NCBI RefSeq assembly: GCF_042611095.1
Contig: NZ_JBHFPV010000002.1
Coordinates: forward strand, 124,001-188,000
Length of the DNA: 64,000 bases
From: Meishania litoralis
GTDB taxonomy: Bacteria > Bacteroidota > Bacteroidia > Flavobacteriales > Flavobacteriaceae
Reading direction: 5' to 3'
Shown here: positions 1-8,652 of the stretch, piece by piece
Position numbering within the stretch: position 1 is the stretch's first letter
How the letters are laid out: each line of letters starts with the position of its first letter
Position numbers and translations under genes: made by a program
Notes under the pieces: generated by a model
What the model was told of the DNA's origin: nothing
What the model saw: only the letters and a program-made list of their open reading frames with translations
The model's database searches: none

Positions 1-2
1 TT

Positions 3-173
3 CAGAACATTAAACTCGCAGAAGTTGCCACCGGCATAGGCACCGAAAATGTTAGGGCCCCGAGACTGCCTTTGCAGGGCAAAGAAAGGGAAAGGGTCTT
101 GAAGGTTATCGACGATGCGCTTCGAACAAGGCCGACAATGCCCGACTATAAGTCGCTGACGGCGAGTTTGTAG
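3..173 (+). CDS. DapA-family lyase/deaminase, C-terminal end only
   Basis: An open frame enters from the left edge and ends at TAG 171-173, giving 56 residues. The tail contains LQGKERERVLKVIDDAL followed by a TRPTMPDYKSL ending, typical of the last helices of dihydrodipicolinate synthase/N-acetylneuraminate lyase family proteins. The next genes encode alpha-ketoglutarate semialdehyde dehydrogenase, hydroxyproline epimerase and a D-amino-acid dehydrogenase. The best inference is therefore the 1-pyrroline-4-hydroxy-2-carboxylate deaminase step of trans-4-hydroxy-L-proline breakdown. The Schiff-base lysine and most of the barrel lie outside the window, so the family call rests on the C-terminus and the neighbourhood. 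Confidence 0.6.
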   Translation, partial: QNIKLAEVATGIGTENVRAPRLPLQGKERERVLKVIDDALRTRPTMPDYKSLTASL

Positions 174-453
174 TAAATTCGACCTCGCGGATACGACATA
201 GATAGATTTGCGGTCAATGTAAAAGTACCGCTGAATTGAACTTTTTGGGCAAAATCGGTAAATGAGTGTTTCACCTTTGAAATGAAAATAATTGGATATT
301 TTTGAGACAGCCCCTGCCGTATTTTAATAATGTTGATTCGATATAGATCGGGGCGGGGTTTTTGAACATATAGGAACGGTTGAAAAACTATGCTATTGAA
401 ACCAAATATGTTGCGAAAATGTCTGTGCGAAAACTAATAATTCAAGGAATAAA
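174..453. other. 280-bp intergenic spacer
   Basis: No convincing gene is present. The spacer holds one weak GC-rich hairpin followed by T residues (311-363, listed separately). It separates the DapA-family gene from the aldehyde dehydrogenase gene, although both probably serve the same pathway. I see no clean TAnnTTTG promoter before the ATG at 454. Confidence 0.5.
311..363 (+). terminator. possible weak terminator after the DapA-family gene
   Basis: CCCCTGCC at 311-318 can pair with GGCGGGG at 352-358 if one T is bulged, giving about 7 GC pairs, and five T residues follow. The loop is more than 30 nt, which is long for an intrinsic terminator, so this is a tentative call. Confidence 0.3.
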
Positions 454-2037
454 ATGATAGAAGGCCATAATTATATTGGGGGAGAAGTATCGGCGAAAGG
501 GGTTACGATTTTTTCTACGTTCGACCCGAAAACCAATAAGGAAACCGGCTGGCAATTTTACGAAGCTACCAAAACAGAAATTGACGATGCGGTACGATTG
601 GCTGAGGAAGCATTCAAGACTTACAAGCATTTTTCAGGGAAAAGAAAAGCCGAATTCCTTAGGGCGATTGCCGGCGAAATTGAGGCACTTGGTGATGAAC
701 TTATCGATGTCTATGTCAAAGAATCTGGACTTCCGGTAGGAAGGGCAATGGGCGAAAGAGGCCGTACCATAGGTCAATTGCGGGCTTTCGCAACGCTTTT
801 GGAAGAAGGTTCCTGGGTCGAGGCAACTATTGACACCGCAATTCCGCACCGCGAGCCGCTACCGAAGGTCGATATTCGAAAAATGTTATTTCCGATCGGG
901 CCGATCGCAGTGTTTGGCGCAAGTAATTTTCCTTTGGCCTTTTCAACGGCGGGCGGCGATACTGCCAGTGCTTTGGCGGCCGGTTGTCCGGTCATCGTAA
1001 AAAGTCACCCCTTGCATGCCGGTACCGGTGAACTGGTTGCGGGGGCGATCGCGACGGCAGCAAGAAAAACCGAAATGCCGAAAGGGGTATTTTCCAATTT
1101 GAACAGCAGGGGTATTGAAGTCGGAAAGCATTTGGTCATGCACCCTAAGGTAAAGGGCGTCGGTTTTACGGGTAGCATGAACGGAGGTATGGCCTTGTAT
1201 AAGTTGGCCGCCGCGCGTAAAGAGCCAATACCTGTTTTTGCCGAAATGGGAAGTGTAAATCCGGTTGTGGTCTTGCCTTCGGCACTTGAAGAGAACGGTG
1301 CTGAATGGGCCTCTAAATATGCTGGGTCGATCATGTTGGGTGCCGGCCAGTTTTGTACAAATCCAGGTTTGATTCTAGGAATCAAGGGTTCCTCTTTGGA
1401 TGAGTTTATCACAACTTTAGGAACTGAAATTTCAAAATTGGAACCGAACTGTATGCTCCATCCGAATATCCATGAAAATTACGAAAAAGGAAAAAAGGAA
1501 ATTGTCGAGCAAAACGGAGTTCGAGTAGTGTCACAAAATAATGGATCAGTGGCTCCAAACCACGGGCGACAGGCGGTATTGACCGTTGATGGGGCAAATT
1601 TCTTGAACAACCCGAAACTCCATCAAGAAGTTTTTGGTCCGTTTTCAATGGTTGTACAGTGTGAGACCGCTCAAGAACTTACACAGGTACTACACGCACT
1701 TGAAGGTCAGTTGACCGGAACCCTGCTCGGTAATACTGCAGATTTACGAAAATACGAAGAAGTGGTCGAGGCCCTTAAAGGTCGGGTAGGGCGTATTATT
1801 TTTAACGGGGTGCCTACCGGGGTCGAAGTCTGCCCTGCCATGCATCATGGTGGGCCTTTTCCGGCCACGACGGATAGCCGGTTTACATCGGTGGGAGAAT
1901 CGGCCATTAAACGCTGGGTCAGACCCATATCGTTTCAGGGTTGGCCTCAAGAACTTCTTCCCGAAGAATTAAAAAATGAGAATCCGTTGGGTATTATGCG
2001 TAATGTAAACGGTACATATTCCAAACAAGAAATCTGA
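454..2037 (+). CDS. alpha-ketoglutarate semialdehyde dehydrogenase (ALDH family)
   Basis: A 527-residue NAD(P)-dependent aldehyde dehydrogenase of the ketoglutaric-semialdehyde group. It is predicted to oxidise alpha-ketoglutarate semialdehyde to alpha-ketoglutarate, the last step of hydroxyproline breakdown. The nucleophilic cysteine is Cys301 in GAGQFCTNPG and the general-base glutamate lies in FAEMGSVNP. The ATG at 454 is preceded by an A-rich AAGGAATAAA stretch. The next gene starts 11 bp downstream, so they are probably cotranscribed. The same enzyme could also serve a pentose pathway through the FAH-family gene at 7786, because both routes end in this semialdehyde. Substrate is inferred from family and context. 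Confidence 0.85.
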   Translation: MIEGHNYIGGEVSAKGVTIFSTFDPKTNKETGWQFYEATKTEIDDAVRLAEEAFKTYKHFSGKRKAEFLRAIAGEIEALGDELIDVYVKESGLPVGRAMGERGRTIGQLRAFATLLEEGSWVEATIDTAIPHREPLPKVDIRKMLFPIGPIAVFGASNFPLAFSTAGGDTASALAAGCPVIVKSHPLHAGTGELVAGAIATAARKTEMPKGVFSNLNSRGIEVGKHLVMHPKVKGVGFTGSMNGGMALYKLAAARKEPIPVFAEMGSVNPVVVLPSALEENGAEWASKYAGSIMLGAGQFCTNPGLILGIKGSSLDEFITTLGTEISKLEPNCMLHPNIHENYEKGKKEIVEQNGVRVVSQNNGSVAPNHGRQAVLTVDGANFLNNPKLHQEVFGPFSMVVQCETAQELTQVLHALEGQLTGTLLGNTADLRKYEEVVEALKGRVGRIIFNGVPTGVEVCPAMHHGGPFPATTDSRFTSVGESAIKRWVRPISFQGWPQELLPEELKNENPLGIMRNVNGTYSKQEI

Positions 2038-2048
2038 CCCATATCAGT

Positions 2049-3785
2049 ATGAAATTCTCCAGGATAGGTTTTGTGCCCATTGCCGTACTGGCCCTTATTA
2101 TTTCTTGTAAGGGAGGAAAAAAGTTCGATAGTTCGGAACGATTGGCCGCGATAATAGATTCCACCTATAATTTTAAACCGTTCGATCGGGAAGAATATCC
2201 TTTGGGGAATTATGACGAATCGGTTTACCGTCAAGAAGCAGAATTTGCCGAAAAGCAGCTTGCAAAACTTGCTTCAATCACTGCCGAAGACCTATCGGAA
2301 ACGCAACAGATATCCCTTGCACTTCTAAAGTTCAAACTCCAAAACCAAGTCGATGAATACGCCTACCAAACGTATTTGAATCCGATACAATCAGATCAGG
2401 GCTTTCACCTTAATTTGAACTATCGGGTTAAACCGATTTTGAACCATGAAGGGGCCAAAGAATACTTGAACCTGTTAAATGCCATTCCCCGATTTACGGA
2501 ACAGCATTTGGTATTGTTGCGCAAAGGATTGGAAAAAGGGATTTCACAGCCCAAGGTGATTTTCGATGGCTATGAATCGACCTATGACGAGCATATAGTG
2601 GACGATTATACCCAGAGTAGTTTTTTTCGTCCTTTTGATAATTTACCGGATTTAATGGACGGTGCGCAAAAAGACTCCGTTCTATTGGCGGCCAAGTCGG
2701 CCATCGAGAAGAGCGTGGTGCCTTCCTTCAAAAAAATAAAGGCTTTTTTCGAAGAAGAATATATTCCGAACACAAGAGAGGTCATTGGCGTTTCCCAAAC
2801 GCCTAATGGTAGCGAATTCTATCAGAACAGGATCAATTATTATACCACCACCGATGAATATACGGCCGATGATATTCACAATATTGGATTGAAAGAAGTC
2901 GCCCGCATCAAGGCTGAAATGGAAAAGATTATCGAGAAAGTAGGTTTCAATGGAAGTTTTCAGGAATTTTTGACCTTTCTGCGCACCGATGAACGGTTTT
3001 ATGCCAAAACCGGTGATGACCTGTTGAAAGAGGCACGTGATATTGCGAAACGTATCGATGCCGAATTGCCAAAATATTTTATTACCCTACCCAGAAAACC
3101 CTACGGTGTCAAAAAGGTGCCGGATGCCATTGCCCCAAAATACACAGGCGGAAGATATTCAGGTTCGTCGAGCGCGACCCAACCGGGATACTATTTGGTA
3201 AATACCTATAAATTGGGCAGTCGCCCGTTATATGTGCTGCCATCGCTTACGGCACATGAGGCCGTTCCGGGGCATCACTTGCAGGGTGCTTTGAACCAAG
3301 AGCTTGGCGATAGCATTCCTGATTTTCGAAAAAGACTTTATTTGTCCGCCTATGGCGAAGGGTGGGCCTTGTACACTGAATTTTTGGGTAACGATATGGG
3401 AATCTATACCACACCTTATGAAGAATTCGGCAAACTGACCTATGAAATGTGGCGCGCCTGCCGATTGGTGGTCGATACCGGTATTCACGCCAAAAGATGG
3501 TCGAAACAACAAGTTTTGGATTATATGCTTTCCAATACGGCCCTGTCTGAACACGAAGTGAACACGGAGACCGATCGCTATATTGCTTGGCCCGGACAGG
3601 CGATTTCATATAAAATGGGCGAGATAAGGATTCGCGAACTAAGAAAAAAGGCCGAGGATGCCTTGGGTGCCGATTTCGATATTCGAAAGTTCCATGAAGT
3701 GATCTTGGAACAAGGCACGGTCACATTGCCTATTTTGGAAAGGCGCGTCAATAAGTATATCACTTCCTCTAAAAAGAAAATATAA
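2049..3785 (+). CDS. DUF885 family lipoprotein, putative metallopeptidase
   Basis: A 578-residue protein with a lipoprotein signal peptide: a hydrophobic stretch to residue 19, the lipobox around IISC with Cys20, and then KGGKK. It is probably an exported lipoprotein, periplasmic or surface exposed. The body is DUF885 (PF05960). It has the metal-site-like motif HEAVPGHH with His403 and Glu404, followed by GEGWALYTEFLG. Members are considered putative zinc peptidases, but the substrate is not established. Its place between two hydroxyproline enzymes suggests, as inference only, that it releases proline- or hydroxyproline-containing peptides, for example from collagen-like material. It starts 11 bp after the dehydrogenase and ends 7 bp before the epimerase. 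Confidence 0.8.
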   Translation: MKFSRIGFVPIAVLALIISCKGGKKFDSSERLAAIIDSTYNFKPFDREEYPLGNYDESVYRQEAEFAEKQLAKLASITAEDLSETQQISLALLKFKLQNQVDEYAYQTYLNPIQSDQGFHLNLNYRVKPILNHEGAKEYLNLLNAIPRFTEQHLVLLRKGLEKGISQPKVIFDGYESTYDEHIVDDYTQSSFFRPFDNLPDLMDGAQKDSVLLAAKSAIEKSVVPSFKKIKAFFEEEYIPNTREVIGVSQTPNGSEFYQNRINYYTTTDEYTADDIHNIGLKEVARIKAEMEKIIEKVGFNGSFQEFLTFLRTDERFYAKTGDDLLKEARDIAKRIDAELPKYFITLPRKPYGVKKVPDAIAPKYTGGRYSGSSSATQPGYYLVNTYKLGSRPLYVLPSLTAHEAVPGHHLQGALNQELGDSIPDFRKRLYLSAYGEGWALYTEFLGNDMGIYTTPYEEFGKLTYEMWRACRLVVDTGIHAKRWSKQQVLDYMLSNTALSEHEVNTETDRYIAWPGQAISYKMGEIRIRELRKKAEDALGADFDIRKFHEVILEQGTVTLPILERRVNKYITSSKKKI

Positions 3786-3792
3786 ATTTCGA

Positions 3793-4800
3793 ATGGCGAG
3801 AACCGTTTTTGAGTGCATCGATGCCCATACCTGTGGAAACCCTGTAAGAGTTGTGAAAAGTGGTGGCCCAGAACTTTTGGGCCCTACCATGGCAGAAAAG
3901 CGCCAGCACTTTTTGAAGGAATACGATTGGATCAGAACAGGGCTCATGTTCGAACCGAGAGGTCATGACATGATGAGCGGCAGTATTTTTTATCCACCAT
4001 CGGATCCTGAAAACGATTTCGGTATTCTTTTTATCGAGACCAGTGGGTGCCTGCCCATGTGCGGCCATGGCACTATCGGGGCGATTACCATCGGAATCGA
4101 AGAAGGATTGATACAACCGAAAACGGTCGGCAAGGTACGAATGGAAACTCCGGCCGGTCTGGTACAGATCGATTATGGACAAACCGGTAAAAAAGTCGAT
4201 TGGGTCAGGTTGACCAATGTGAAATCGTATTTGGCCGCTTCCGATTTGACCATTGAAAGTTCTGAACTAGGTGAGTTGACCTTTGACGTTTCATACGGAG
4301 GGAATTTTTATGCCATTTTCGATCCGCAGGCGAATTTTTCTGGAATTCAGGATTATACGGCAGGTAAATTGATCCAGCTTAGCCAAGAACTGCGCAAAAA
4401 GATAAACCAAAAATATCCAGACAAATTTATCCATCCCGAAGATGATAAAATCAGGGATGTCAGCCATATACTGTGGACAGGTGATACAACTTCGCCCGAA
4501 GCAACCGCCAGAAATGCCGTTTTCTACGGAGATAAGGCAATCGATCGTTCTCCCTGCGGTACCGGAACTTCTGCCCGAATGGCGCAGTGGAATGCCAAAG
4601 GTAGGTTAAGCGTAGGCGAGCAATTCATACACGAGAGTTTTATTGGATCCCAGTTTATAGGAAAAGTGGAAGAAATAACGACCATAAAAGATATCCCTGC
4701 GATAATACCTAGCATTCAAGGATGGGCAAAAATATATGGCCGCAACACCATAACCATCGATGACGACGATCCCTATGCACACGGATTTCAAGTTATTTAG
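3793..4800 (+). CDS. 4-hydroxyproline epimerase (proline racemase family)
   Basis: A 335-residue proline racemase-family enzyme predicted to convert trans-4-hydroxy-L-proline to cis-4-hydroxy-D-proline without a cofactor. Both catalytic cysteines are visible: Cys90 in PMCGHGTIGA and Cys255 in RSPCGTGTSARM. Having cysteines at both positions fits an epimerase/racemase rather than the dehydratase branch, which has Thr or Ser at one of them. It lies between the DUF885 gene and the D-amino-acid dehydrogenase, the expected next enzyme. This makes it the defining step of the cluster. Confidence 0.9.
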   Translation: MARTVFECIDAHTCGNPVRVVKSGGPELLGPTMAEKRQHFLKEYDWIRTGLMFEPRGHDMMSGSIFYPPSDPENDFGILFIETSGCLPMCGHGTIGAITIGIEEGLIQPKTVGKVRMETPAGLVQIDYGQTGKKVDWVRLTNVKSYLAASDLTIESSELGELTFDVSYGGNFYAIFDPQANFSGIQDYTAGKLIQLSQELRKKINQKYPDKFIHPEDDKIRDVSHILWTGDTTSPEATARNAVFYGDKAIDRSPCGTGTSARMAQWNAKGRLSVGEQFIHESFIGSQFIGKVEEITTIKDIPAIIPSIQGWAKIYGRNTITIDDDDPYAHGFQVI

Positions 4801-4855
4801 TGCCATAGCATTGATTACAATAGGCTTGTCGGCATGGTTTAATTAGATTTCAAGA

Positions 4856-6106
4856 ATGGGCAAAAACATAATCATTATAGGCGGGGGCATCGTAGGCTTG
4901 AGCGCCGCCTACTTTTTGCAAAAACAGGGGCATCAGGTTACCGTAATGGATAAGTCAGATATCGCTTCGGGGGCCTCTTTCGTAAACGCCGGTTACATTA
5001 CGCCAAGCCATATCATTCCGTTGGCATCGCCTGGCAAAATAGCCCAAGGTATTAAATGGATGTTCGATTCTTCAAGTCCTTTTTATATGAAGCCTAGATG
5101 GGATATCGATTTCTTCAAATGGTCATGGTATTTTCATAGATCCTCGACCATACAAAAAGTAGAAAAGGCGATACCCATTATCAAAGACATCAACCTATTG
5201 AGCAGAGGTTTGTTCGAAGAGATGAAAGCTTCGGGCGATATGGGCGATTTTCATCTGGAACGTCGCGGACTGCTCATGTTATATCAGACCGAAGCGGCTT
5301 ATGATCATGAAATTGAAGTTGCGAAAAAGGCCAGATCATTAGGGTTAGAGGTATCGGAATTGAATAAATCGGAACTCGAAAAAATCGAACCCAACGTTAA
5401 GATTAACGCCAATGGAGCCATTCATTATGAATGTGATGGCCATACAACGCCGAATGAACTGATGCCAAAACTCTTGGCCCATTTGAAAAGTGTAGGGGCG
5501 CATATTTTGACAAATGAAGAGGTTTTGGACCTATTGCTTGAAAATGATAAGATCAAAAGAATCACAACCAGCAAAGGGAATTATGATGCGGACGAGGTAG
5601 TTATGGCCGCCGGATCATGGAGCGGTAAACTTTCGAAAAAGCTTAAAGTCAAATTGCCGTTGCAACCCGGCAAGGGGTACAGGATCAATGTCCACAGGCC
5701 TTTGGGCATCTCAATGCCCGCGATCCTTATGGAACGAAACATGGCGGTTACGCCCATGAAAGGTTTTACCCGATTTGCAGGTACTATGGAATTTTCGGGA
5801 ATAAACAATGTGGTACGAAAAGAAAGGGTATCGGCCATTGCGAACGGGGCAAAAACCTTTTACCCTGAAATATCGATTACCGATGAAGAAATCGCCGATG
5901 CCCAAACGGGTATGCGCCCTGTTTCACCCGATGGTTTGCCCTATATCGGAAAGTCGGGAAAGGTCAAAAACCTGACTTTTGCCACGGGGCATGCCATGAT
6001 GGGTTGGAGTTTGGGCCCCGCCACGGGCAAATTGGTCGCTGAAATCATAAACGAAAAAAAGACTTCAATGGATATTTCGGCACTGAGTCCGGATAGAAGG
6101 TTCTAG
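4856..6106 (+). CDS. FAD-dependent D-amino-acid (D-hydroxyproline) dehydrogenase
   Basis: A 416-residue DadA-like flavoprotein. The N-terminal dinucleotide-binding motif is IIIIGGGIVGLSAAYFL at residues 4-20, followed by an acidic residue that would contact the FAD ribose. The C-terminal TGMRPVSPDGLPYIG and TGHAMMGWSLGPATG segments are typical of the DAO/DadA fold. The predicted reaction is cis-4-hydroxy-D-proline to 1-pyrroline-4-hydroxy-2-carboxylate, passing electrons to the respiratory chain. It follows the epimerase by 55 bp. The context argues for hydroxyproline rather than a general D-alanine role, but the sequence alone does not fix the substrate. Confidence 0.82.
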   Translation: MGKNIIIIGGGIVGLSAAYFLQKQGHQVTVMDKSDIASGASFVNAGYITPSHIIPLASPGKIAQGIKWMFDSSSPFYMKPRWDIDFFKWSWYFHRSSTIQKVEKAIPIIKDINLLSRGLFEEMKASGDMGDFHLERRGLLMLYQTEAAYDHEIEVAKKARSLGLEVSELNKSELEKIEPNVKINANGAIHYECDGHTTPNELMPKLLAHLKSVGAHILTNEEVLDLLLENDKIKRITTSKGNYDADEVVMAAGSWSGKLSKKLKVKLPLQPGKGYRINVHRPLGISMPAILMERNMAVTPMKGFTRFAGTMEFSGINNVVRKERVSAIANGAKTFYPEISITDEEIADAQTGMRPVSPDGLPYIGKSGKVKNLTFATGHAMMGWSLGPATGKLVAEIINEKKTSMDISALSPDRRF

Positions 6107-6193
6107 CATCGGCAAATTTTATGGCTTTCCGTTTGCAATACGATTCGGGTAAACAAATCTTTAGTATCTTGTTTGTTCAATTTTTTCCGACCG

Positions 6194-7771
6194 ATGAGCA
6201 ATTTGATTAGTCCTTTCCGAAACCTTGCCGTTTTATCTTTATCAATGTTTTTGTTCGCCTGCGCCAGTAAGGAAAAACAACTACCTGAAAGACCGAACAT
6301 ACTTTTTATTCTTTCCGATGACCATACTTCTCAGGCTTGGGGCATATACGGTGGTTTGCTCAAAGATTATGTGCAAAACGATAACATTGAACGTTTGGCC
6401 CGTGAAGGGGCCGTTCTCGAAAATGTATTTTGTACGAATAGTATATGTACGCCCAGTCGTGGCAGTATTTTAACAGGGCAGTACAGCCATGTCAATCAGG
6501 TTTATACCTTGAACGAACCGCTTCCGAAAGGTCATCCGAATATTGCAAGAACGTTTTCCGATAACGGGTATCAGACGGCGATAATCGGTAAATGGCATTT
6601 GGTGGAGCCCCCTGAGGGTTTCGATCATTTCAATGTACTTCCGGGACAGGGCCGGTACTGGAACCCCATACTTAAGACAAAGGAAAACTGGAAAGATGGT
6701 CCTGATGGTTCGGCAGGAAAGGAATACAAGGGTTTTTCAACCGATGTTATTGCCGATTTGACCATTGAACATCTTGAAAAACGTGATGCCGGCAAACCTT
6801 TTTTAATGTTCTGCAATTTCAAGGCCACCCATGAGCCCTTCGATTATCCCGAAAGGCACAAGAATTTGTACGAAGGTTTGGAGATTCCCGAACCGGAATC
6901 GCTTTTTGACTTTGGCAAGGAAACGACCGGACGCACATTTAAAGGACAGATACTCGAACATTTGGCCGATCGTTGGAAACGGGCCACGGAAGATGAAAAT
7001 TTTTGGACCTCCTATCCAGGACTTCCTTATCCTTTGGAAGGATTGGATTCGGTTCAAAAGCGAAAGAAAATCTATCAAAAATTGGTAAAGGATTTTATGA
7101 GGAGCGGGGCGGCCATCGACGATAACATCGGAAAATTGCTCGATTATCTAGAATCTGAAGGTATTGCCGACAATACAATCGTGATCTATACCGCAGATCA
7201 AGGGTATTTTTTGGGAGAACATGGTTTTTTTGATAAACGTTTGATTTACGAAGAATCGTTGCGAATGCCGTTCGTAATTCGCTACCCGAAAGAAATAAAT
7301 GGCGGACAGCGAATCGACGATATCATACTAAATATAGATTTTTCGGCTTTGATGGCCGACTATGCGGGCATTGAAATACCGGAGTATATTCAGGGTCATA
7401 GTTTTCGCGAAAATTTAACGGGAAATACCCCCCAAGATTGGCGCAAACAAATGTATTATCGGTATTGGTTACACCATCCTGATCGCCCGGCGCATTTCGG
7501 TATACGCAACGAAAGGTACAAATTGGCCTTTTTTTACGGTCAAGATTTAGGAATGAAAGGCACTTCTAAAGAAACGACCCCCTTTGCTTGGGAATTCTAT
7601 GACCTACAAAAAGACCCTAAAGAACTTCATAATGCATATGATGAAATCGAATACAAAGAAACAATTGCCGAAATGAAAAAAGCATTAGTAGAGGAGCGTA
7701 AGAAATACCGGGACGATGATGCCAACTATCCGATAATGAAAGAAATTCTGGAAAGCGTTTCATTAAATTAA
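6194..7771 (+). CDS. sulfatase (arylsulfatase family), exported lipoprotein
   Basis: A 525-residue S1-type sulfatase. The formylglycine signature CTPSRGSILTGQ has its modified residue at Cys85, counting from the ATG at 6194. NILFILSDDHTSQ supplies the N-terminal metal ligands and YTADQGYFLGEHGFFDKR the C-terminal ones. A hydrophobic signal with FLFACAS near residue 24 suggests a lipoprotein. I prefer ATG 6194 over an upstream TTG at 6173, because it starts the signal peptide directly. The gene begins an apparent operon with the FAH-family gene (14 bp later) and the PhyH gene. Sulfatases of this type in marine flavobacteria usually act on sulfated polysaccharides or their fragments. The exact substrate cannot be read from the sequence. 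Confidence 0.87.
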   Translation: MSNLISPFRNLAVLSLSMFLFACASKEKQLPERPNILFILSDDHTSQAWGIYGGLLKDYVQNDNIERLAREGAVLENVFCTNSICTPSRGSILTGQYSHVNQVYTLNEPLPKGHPNIARTFSDNGYQTAIIGKWHLVEPPEGFDHFNVLPGQGRYWNPILKTKENWKDGPDGSAGKEYKGFSTDVIADLTIEHLEKRDAGKPFLMFCNFKATHEPFDYPERHKNLYEGLEIPEPESLFDFGKETTGRTFKGQILEHLADRWKRATEDENFWTSYPGLPYPLEGLDSVQKRKKIYQKLVKDFMRSGAAIDDNIGKLLDYLESEGIADNTIVIYTADQGYFLGEHGFFDKRLIYEESLRMPFVIRYPKEINGGQRIDDIILNIDFSALMADYAGIEIPEYIQGHSFRENLTGNTPQDWRKQMYYRYWLHHPDRPAHFGIRNERYKLAFFYGQDLGMKGTSKETTPFAWEFYDLQKDPKELHNAYDEIEYKETIAEMKKALVEERKKYRDDDANYPIMKEILESVSLN

Positions 7772-7785
7772 AAACAACAAAGCGC

Positions 7786-8616
7786 ATGAGAATATTTAAA
7801 ATCGAAAATGGTGCCGTTGTCGAAAATGAGGGAAATTATTATCAGTTCGAAAATGTCGATTGGAACGCTTTCATCAATAGAAAAGGACTTTACAAAAGCA
7901 TTATACGTGACCTCTCGGGGCAAAAACCAATGAATGGTTTCGATGTCGAAAACCATATGGTAGCGCCTGTTGGAGGCCAAGAAATTTGGGCTTCGGGTGT
8001 AACCTATATGCGCAGTAAGCAGGCACGCATGGAAGAATCAAAAGATGCAGGCGGAGGCACGTTTTACGATAAGGTCTACGATGCCGATCGGCCAGAACTT
8101 TTTTTTAAGGCGACCCCGCACAGAACTGTAGGCAACTTGGGCGAGGTTCGTATAAGAAAAGATTCGCATTGGGATGTTCCTGAACCCGAACTGACACTTT
8201 TTATAACGTCAAAGGGAACTATAGAAGGATATACCATTGGCAACGATATGAGTTCAAGAAGCATCGAGGGGGAGAATCCTTTGTATTTGCCTCAGGCCAA
8301 GACCTATGATGCGTGCGCTGGTCTTGGGCCGTGTATCTATATTTCTGAAAAGGAAATAGCTCCCGACACTCTAATTCGTTTAGAGATCAAGAGAAATGGC
8401 AATACCGCTTTTGAGGGTGAAATTCCTATCAGCAATATGAAAAGAAACCATCAAGAACTGGTCGATTATCTTTTTCGGGAATGCAGCTTTCCGTATGGGG
8501 TTTTTCTAATGACCGGAACCGGAATCATACCGCCCGACGAGTTTACCTTGCAATCAAAAGACGAAATACGAATTACCATCGGGCCTATTGGTACCTTGGT
8601 CAATTTTGTGCAATAG
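7786..8616 (+). CDS. FAH-family protein, probable 2-keto-3-deoxy-pentonate dehydratase
   Basis: A 276-residue fumarylacetoacetate hydrolase-superfamily protein. Segments such as VYDADRPELFFKATPHR, WDVPEPELTLF and ENPLYLPQAKTYDACAG closely resemble what I recall of 2-keto-3-deoxy-arabinonate/xylonate dehydratases (KdaD/XylX type). EPE and the downstream acidic residues supply the metal site. Such enzymes form alpha-ketoglutarate semialdehyde, the substrate of the dehydrogenase at 454, so two carbon sources could converge on one enzyme. It sits 14 bp after the sulfatase gene and 36 bp before the PhyH gene. A generic acylpyruvate hydrolase is the alternative. The subfamily call is from memory of related sequences. 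Confidence 0.65.
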   Translation: MRIFKIENGAVVENEGNYYQFENVDWNAFINRKGLYKSIIRDLSGQKPMNGFDVENHMVAPVGGQEIWASGVTYMRSKQARMEESKDAGGGTFYDKVYDADRPELFFKATPHRTVGNLGEVRIRKDSHWDVPEPELTLFITSKGTIEGYTIGNDMSSRSIEGENPLYLPQAKTYDACAGLGPCIYISEKEIAPDTLIRLEIKRNGNTAFEGEIPISNMKRNHQELVDYLFRECSFPYGVFLMTGTGIIPPDEFTLQSKDEIRITIGPIGTLVNFVQ

Positions 8617-8652
8617 AAAGTTATTCGTGATAACAACATAAAATATTCAAAA

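Noticed and set aside
6130..6175. Promoter before the sulfatase gene
   Set aside because: TATCTTGT is only a partial -7 match and no TTG is found at proper spacing.
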